Assembly: GCA_958437495.1 (NCBI GenBank)
Contig: CAUBOH010000041.1
Span: 1 to 7,235, forward strand
Length of the DNA: 7,235 bases
Source of the DNA: an uncultured Collinsella sp.
Lineage (GTDB): Bacteria > Actinomycetota > Coriobacteriia > Coriobacteriales > Coriobacteriaceae
Direction: 5' to 3'
The number at the start of each line of letters is the position of its first letter. Within the stretch, counting starts at the first letter, position 1. The notes under the pieces were generated by a model. It saw only the letters and a program-made list of their open reading frames with translations, was not told the origin of the DNA and searched no databases. Position numbers and translations under genes: made by a program. Shown here piece by piece: positions 4,686 through 7,235 of the stretch.

Positions 4686-6116
4686 CTATTTTGCCCCGTG
4701 ACCCATCTCGACGACCTTGGTCAGCGATCCAAACACGCCCTGGTCGGCCACGAGCTGTGCCTCGGCACGCTGCAGCTGCACGGCAACGGCGGCAGGAGCG
4801 GTGCCGCCCTCGGTCGTGCGCGCGGCAACGATCGACGGGATGTCGAGCGCCTCGGTAATATCGCGCTCAAAGAGCGGGCTTGCCTCCTGGAACACCTCAA
4901 ACGGCAAATCCTCAAGATTGCAGCCGCGCTTCTCACACATCAGGACCAGATGGCCCACCACGGCATGTGCCTCACGGAACGGCAGGCCACGCTTGGCCAG
5001 GTAATCGGCAACATCGGTGGCGGCAAGATGACCCACACCGCACTCGCGCGCCATGGCGTCCTCGTTGACAGTCCAGGTCGAGATCATGCCCGCCATAACG
5101 GACAGGCACTGCATGAGCGTGTGAGCGGTATCGAGCGCGCCCTCCTTGTCCTCCTGCAAGTCCTTGTTATAAGCAAGCGGCAGGCCCTTCATGGTCACGA
5201 GCAGCTGCACCAGGTTGCCATACACACGGCCGCTCTTGCCGCGGATAAGCTCGGCAAAGTCGGGGTTCTTCTTCTGTGGCATGATAGACGAGCCGGTGGA
5301 GTAGGAGTCGGAAAGCGTGATAAAGCCAAATTCGGAGCTCGACCACAGCACGATCTCCTCGGAAAGACGCGACAGGTGCATGGCCATGACGGAGCCGGCG
5401 TAATGCAGATCGAGCAGGAAATCACGGTCGGAAACCGCATCGAGCGAGTTGGGAATCACACCCGCAAAGCCAAGCTCGGCAGCCGTCATCTGGCGATCGA
5501 GCGGATAGCTCGTACCGGCAAGCGCGGCAGCACCCAGCGGGCAGTTGTCGGCGGCATCAAAGGCGGCCTTCAGGCGTGTAAAGTCGCGCGCGAACATCCA
5601 GGAATACGCCAGCAGATGATGCGACAGCAGCACGGGCTGAGCATGCTGCATGTGCGTGTAGCCCGGCAGAATCACCTTGTCGTACTTCTTGGCCGCATCC
5701 ACCAGCACATGGCGCAGTTCAAGATTGGCCTCCATGAGTTCCTTGGCCAGCGCCTTGACGCCCAGACGTGTATCGGTCGCCACCTGGTCGTTGCGCGAAC
5801 GCCCGGTATGCAAGCGCTTACCGGCCTCGCCGATGCGACGCGTCAGCTCGCTCTCGATGGACATATGAATGTCCTCATCGTTGATATCGAAGGTGAAGTT
5901 GCCGGCATCGATATCCTGTTCGATTCCGGTCAGGCCCTCGGCAATCGCCTGCTCGTCCTCGGCACTGATGATGCCCTGGGCCGCCAGCATCTTGGCATGC
6001 GCCTTAGAACCGGCGATATCCTGCTTATAGAGATGTTTGTCGACCGGCAGCGACGCGCCAAACTCCTGCGTGACCTCGGCCACTCCCGCCTCAAAACGAC
6101 CGCCCCAAAGAGCCAT
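4686..6116 (-). CDS. argH: Argininosuccinate lyase
   Basis: A 476-residue member of the fumarase/aspartase superfamily that cleaves argininosuccinate to arginine and fumarate, the last step of arginine synthesis; it acts as a cytoplasmic tetramer. The N-terminus MALWGGRFEAG is the usual ArgH start. The three superfamily active-site regions are intact: GRSRNDQV (105-112); YTHMQHAQP (153-161) with Thr154-His155; and the mobile signature loop GSSIMPQKKNPD (275-286) with its catalytic serine and Lys282/Asn284. The ATG at 6116 follows AAAGGGG with about 8 nt spacing. A longer frame to 6191 adds 25 unmatched residues. The protein is somewhat longer than the common 455-470, with a short tail ending GHGAK. 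It lies downstream of argG in the same direction, but 522 bp away, so co-transcription is uncertain. Confidence 0.96.
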   Translation of the reverse strand: MALWGGRFEAGVAEVTQEFGASLPVDKHLYKQDIAGSKAHAKMLAAQGIISAEDEQAIAEGLTGIEQDIDAGNFTFDINDEDIHMSIESELTRRIGEAGKRLHTGRSRNDQVATDTRLGVKALAKELMEANLELRHVLVDAAKKYDKVILPGYTHMQHAQPVLLSHHLLAYSWMFARDFTRLKAAFDAADNCPLGAAALAGTSYPLDRQMTAAELGFAGVIPNSLDAVSDRDFLLDLHYAGSVMAMHLSRLSEEIVLWSSSEFGFITLSDSYSTGSSIMPQKKNPDFAELIRGKSGRVYGNLVQLLVTMKGLPLAYNKDLQEDKEGALDTAHTLMQCLSVMAGMISTWTVNEDAMARECGVGHLAATDVADYLAKRGLPFREAHAVVGHLVLMCEKRGCNLEDLPFEVFQEASPLFERDITEALDIPSIVAARTTEGGTAPAAVAVQLQRAEAQLVADQGVFGSLTKVVEMGHGAK

Positions 6117-6234
6117 GGAACCGTCCCCTTTCTCCGAATACCAAAACAAGCGCCCAGCGCAATGCGCTATGTCGCTAAAGCGATTTTTCAACCGCTAGTT
6201 TTACACATTCCCCACCGTGCGCGGGGCCATGTAG

Positions 6235-6405
6235 CTAATTTGCAAAGAAGTGACGCACCAGGCACTTGGCGCCCAACGTCTCCCTCCGGATGTTGCCTTG
6301 CGAACCATCGATCCAGGCCTTCAGGCTCATAGGAACATCCTCGACCTTTGCAGCATCGAACTCGGGCGCGAGGGCAAGTAAGGCATGCGCGACAGCAGTG
6401 AACAT
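6235..6405 (-). CDS. Small hypothetical protein, 56 residues
   Basis: I do not recognise this protein. It starts with MFTAVAHALLALAPEFDAAK, continues through VEDVPMSLKAWIDGSQGNIR and ends with VRHFFAN. It has a helix-prone Ala/Leu-rich N-terminus that is too short and interrupted for a membrane segment, one tryptophan, one cysteine and a basic patch (IRRETLGAK). Support for it being real: GAGGAG lies exactly 8 nt before the ATG, about 38 of 56 codons end in G or C as in the neighbouring genes, and it fills a gap that otherwise has no gene. It sits between argG and argH on the same strand. It might be a conserved small protein, an arginine-linked leader peptide (though it has no arginine run), or the remnant of a longer gene. 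Function unknown. Confidence 0.55.
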   Translation of the reverse strand: MFTAVAHALLALAPEFDAAKVEDVPMSLKAWIDGSQGNIRRETLGAKCLVRHFFAN

Positions 6406-6413
6406 AATGGATA

Positions 6414-6419
6414 CTCCTC
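6414..6419 (-). promoter_or_regulatory. Strong ribosome binding site of the small gene
   Basis: GAGGAG on the minus strand, 8 nt upstream of the ATG at 6405, is one of the best Shine-Dalgarno sequences in the window and the main reason for calling the 56-codon gene. The adjacent TATATATA (upstream) resembles a -10 box but is too close to leave the ribosome site in the transcript. Confidence 0.6.
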
Positions 6420-6455
6420 ATATATATAGGCGCAGGGCCGCCAAATTGATAGAAG

Positions 6456-6485
6456 GAGCCCCGCCGGACAACCCCGGCGGGGCTC
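6456..6485 (-). terminator. 12-bp GC-rich hairpin between argG and the small gene
   Basis: GAGCCCCGCCGG (6456-6467) pairs perfectly with CCGGCGGGGCTC (6474-6485) around a 6-nt loop. On the minus strand the stem is followed by CTTCTATCAATTT, which is only partly T-rich. It probably stops or attenuates argG transcription before the small gene and argH, about 150 bp past the argG stop. A structural or repeat role is possible. Confidence 0.5.
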
Positions 6486-6593
6486 GGACTCAGCCGCGGA
6501 CGCGGCATCATATATGCGGGCGGAACGTAGGGGCCACCGATGTTAAGAAGTGTCAGCAAGCATAACGAAAGGTAGGGACCCCGTGCGCCCGTT

Positions 6594-6626
6594 TTGTATC
6601 ACGCGGATGGGCCGCGCGGATACCAA
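6594..6626 (-). other. Interrupted hairpin just after the argG stop
   Basis: GTATC (6596-6600) pairs with GATAC (6619-6623), and inside it CGCGG (6602-6606) pairs with CCGCG (6612-6616) around a 5-nt loop. It begins 12 bases past the argG stop. On the minus strand AAAA follows rather than T, so it is not a terminator; a 3' mRNA structure is likelier. Confidence 0.35.
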
Positions 6627-6638
6627 GGGAAGGAGGCG

Positions 6639-7235
6639 CTAGGCCTGGGCGGCAGCGGAGCTGGGACCCTGGACTTTTGCCCACGTCTTGAGCGACAGCG
6701 TATCGATCTCGATAAAGCCGGCGCTGGCCTTCTCGTCAAACGTGGTGTCGCGGTCGTAGGTAGCCAGACCGTAGTCGTAGAGGCTGAAGGGGCTCTTGCG
6801 GCCGACGACATGGCAGTTGCCCTTAAAGAACTTCAGGCGGACGGTGCCGGTCACGAACTTCTGGGTGTCGGCCATAAAGGCATCGAGCGCGTTCTTGAGC
6901 GGGCTGTACCACTGGCCGTTGTACACGGCGGTGGCCCAATCCTGCTCGAGCTTGATCTTGGTCTTGAGCAGATCGCCCTCGACGCAGATGTCCTCGAGCG
7001 CCTTGTGGGCGGTGATGAGCGTCAGGGCGCCGGGAACCTCGTAGCACTCGCGGCTCTTGAGGCCCACCAGACGATCCTCGACCAGATCGAGACGGCCAAA
7101 GCCGTTGTCGCCGGAGATCTTGTTGAGTGCGATGACGATCTCGGAGAGCTTCATCTTCTTGCCGTCGACGGCGACGGGCTTGCCGGCCTCAAACTCAATC
7201 TCGGTATACGTCGGGGTGTCGGGCGTGTCCTCGGG
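6639..7235 (-). CDS. argG: Argininosuccinate synthase, C-terminal part (partial)
   Basis: The last 198 residues of argininosuccinate synthase, which joins citrulline and aspartate using ATP; its product is the substrate of ArgH. The 5' end, including the nucleotide-binding PP-loop, lies beyond the right edge. Conserved C-terminal landmarks are present: GFGRLDLVEDRLVGLKSR (45-62 of the fragment), CYEVPGALTLITAHKALE (64-81), YNGQWYSP (105-112), VTGTVRLKFFKGN (128-140) and GRKSPFSLY (145-153). The end is a short Ala/Ser-rich tail that carries no known motif. The frame is intact from the window edge to the stop, with no sign of decay. It shares a strand with the small gene and argH downstream. 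The assignment is secure. Confidence 0.95.
   Translation of the reverse strand, partial: PEDTPDTPTYTEIEFEAGKPVAVDGKKMKLSEIVIALNKISGDNGFGRLDLVEDRLVGLKSRECYEVPGALTLITAHKALEDICVEGDLLKTKIKLEQDWATAVYNGQWYSPLKNALDAFMADTQKFVTGTVRLKFFKGNCHVVGRKSPFSLYDYGLATYDRDTTFDEKASAGFIEIDTLSLKTWAKVQGPSSAAAQA

Larger units (their letters stand above)
6117..6638. other. Long spacer between argG and argH
   Basis: These 522 bases hold, in transcription order on the minus strand: a hairpin after the argG stop (6594-6626), a compact GC palindrome GCCGCGGACGCGGC (6493-6506), a 12-bp GC-rich hairpin (6456-6485), an AT-rich TATATATA patch with a strong ribosome site (6414-6428), a probable 56-codon gene (6235-6405), then a 118-bp stretch before argH. 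That last stretch contains TTGAAA (6186-6191, minus) and two tiny palindromes (6156-6168, 6172-6183) but no convincing -10 box. I see no clear ARG-box operator. Confidence 0.5.

Noticed and set aside
6117..6191. Upstream extension of argH to the ATG at 6191
   Set aside because: ArgH proteins begin at MALWGGRF, and a ribosome site sits within the extension just before 6116.
6117..6234. ArgR operator (ARG box) upstream of argH
   Set aside because: No pair of half-sites resembling TGAAT/ATTCA or the actinobacterial form was found. TTGAAA alone is not enough.
4659..6332. 557-codon open frame on the plus strand opposite argH
   Set aside because: It is antisense to a complete, motif-bearing argH. 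Long antisense frames are common in GC-rich genes with G/C third positions, and the product (His/Gly/Arg-rich) matches no family.
6188..6559. 123-codon minus-strand frame with Cys pairs that resemble zinc-finger spacing
   Set aside because: The CxxC-like string arises from reading the 56-codon gene out of frame. It also spans the 12-bp hairpin and has no ribosome site.
1..7235. CRISPR array, tRNA, rRNA, insertion sequence, phage or toxin-antitoxin genes
   Set aside because: I found no regularly spaced repeats, cloverleaf-like segments, transposase or phage proteins on either strand.

Overview
The window looks like chromosomal housekeeping sequence from a moderately GC-rich actinobacterium. 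The ribosomal protein S1 fragment has an actinobacterial-style S1 repeat followed by a KKRAEYERAW-type segment. Together with the GC-rich codons and the cysteine desulfidase gene, this suggests an anaerobic gut member of the Coriobacteriia, perhaps Collinsella. The genus is an inference from gene content and sequence style, not a database result.

Layout, left to right: the 5' end of rpsA (minus strand, cut by the window edge); a 315-bp gap with a 9-bp inverted repeat; a HAD-family phosphatase (plus); a 256-bp gap with three hairpins; cyuA, an L-cysteine desulfidase (minus); a 271-bp divergent promoter region rich in dyads; rpiB (plus); two back-to-back intrinsic terminators; ndk (minus); a 384-bp gap with a 12-bp direct repeat and the argH terminator; argH (minus); a 522-bp gap holding a probable 56-codon gene and several hairpins; and the 3' part of argG (minus, cut by the window edge).

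argG and argH encode the last two steps of arginine synthesis (citrulline to argininosuccinate to arginine plus fumarate). They run in the same direction, but the spacing is unusually long for a simple operon, and the gap contains a GC-rich hairpin and a small gene with a strong ribosome binding site. RpiB (pentose phosphate interconversion), Ndk (NTP balancing), CyuA (cysteine to pyruvate, ammonia and sulfide) and the HAD phosphatase appear to be single-gene units, each with its own start signals and mostly its own terminator.

I see no CRISPR array, tRNA or rRNA gene, insertion sequence, prophage or defence gene, and no clear new multi-gene system. The points worth a second look are the small gene between argG and argH, the dyads around the cyuA/rpiB promoters, the tandem repeat upstream of ndk, the hairpin cluster downstream of cyuA, and residue oddities in Ndk and CyuA.
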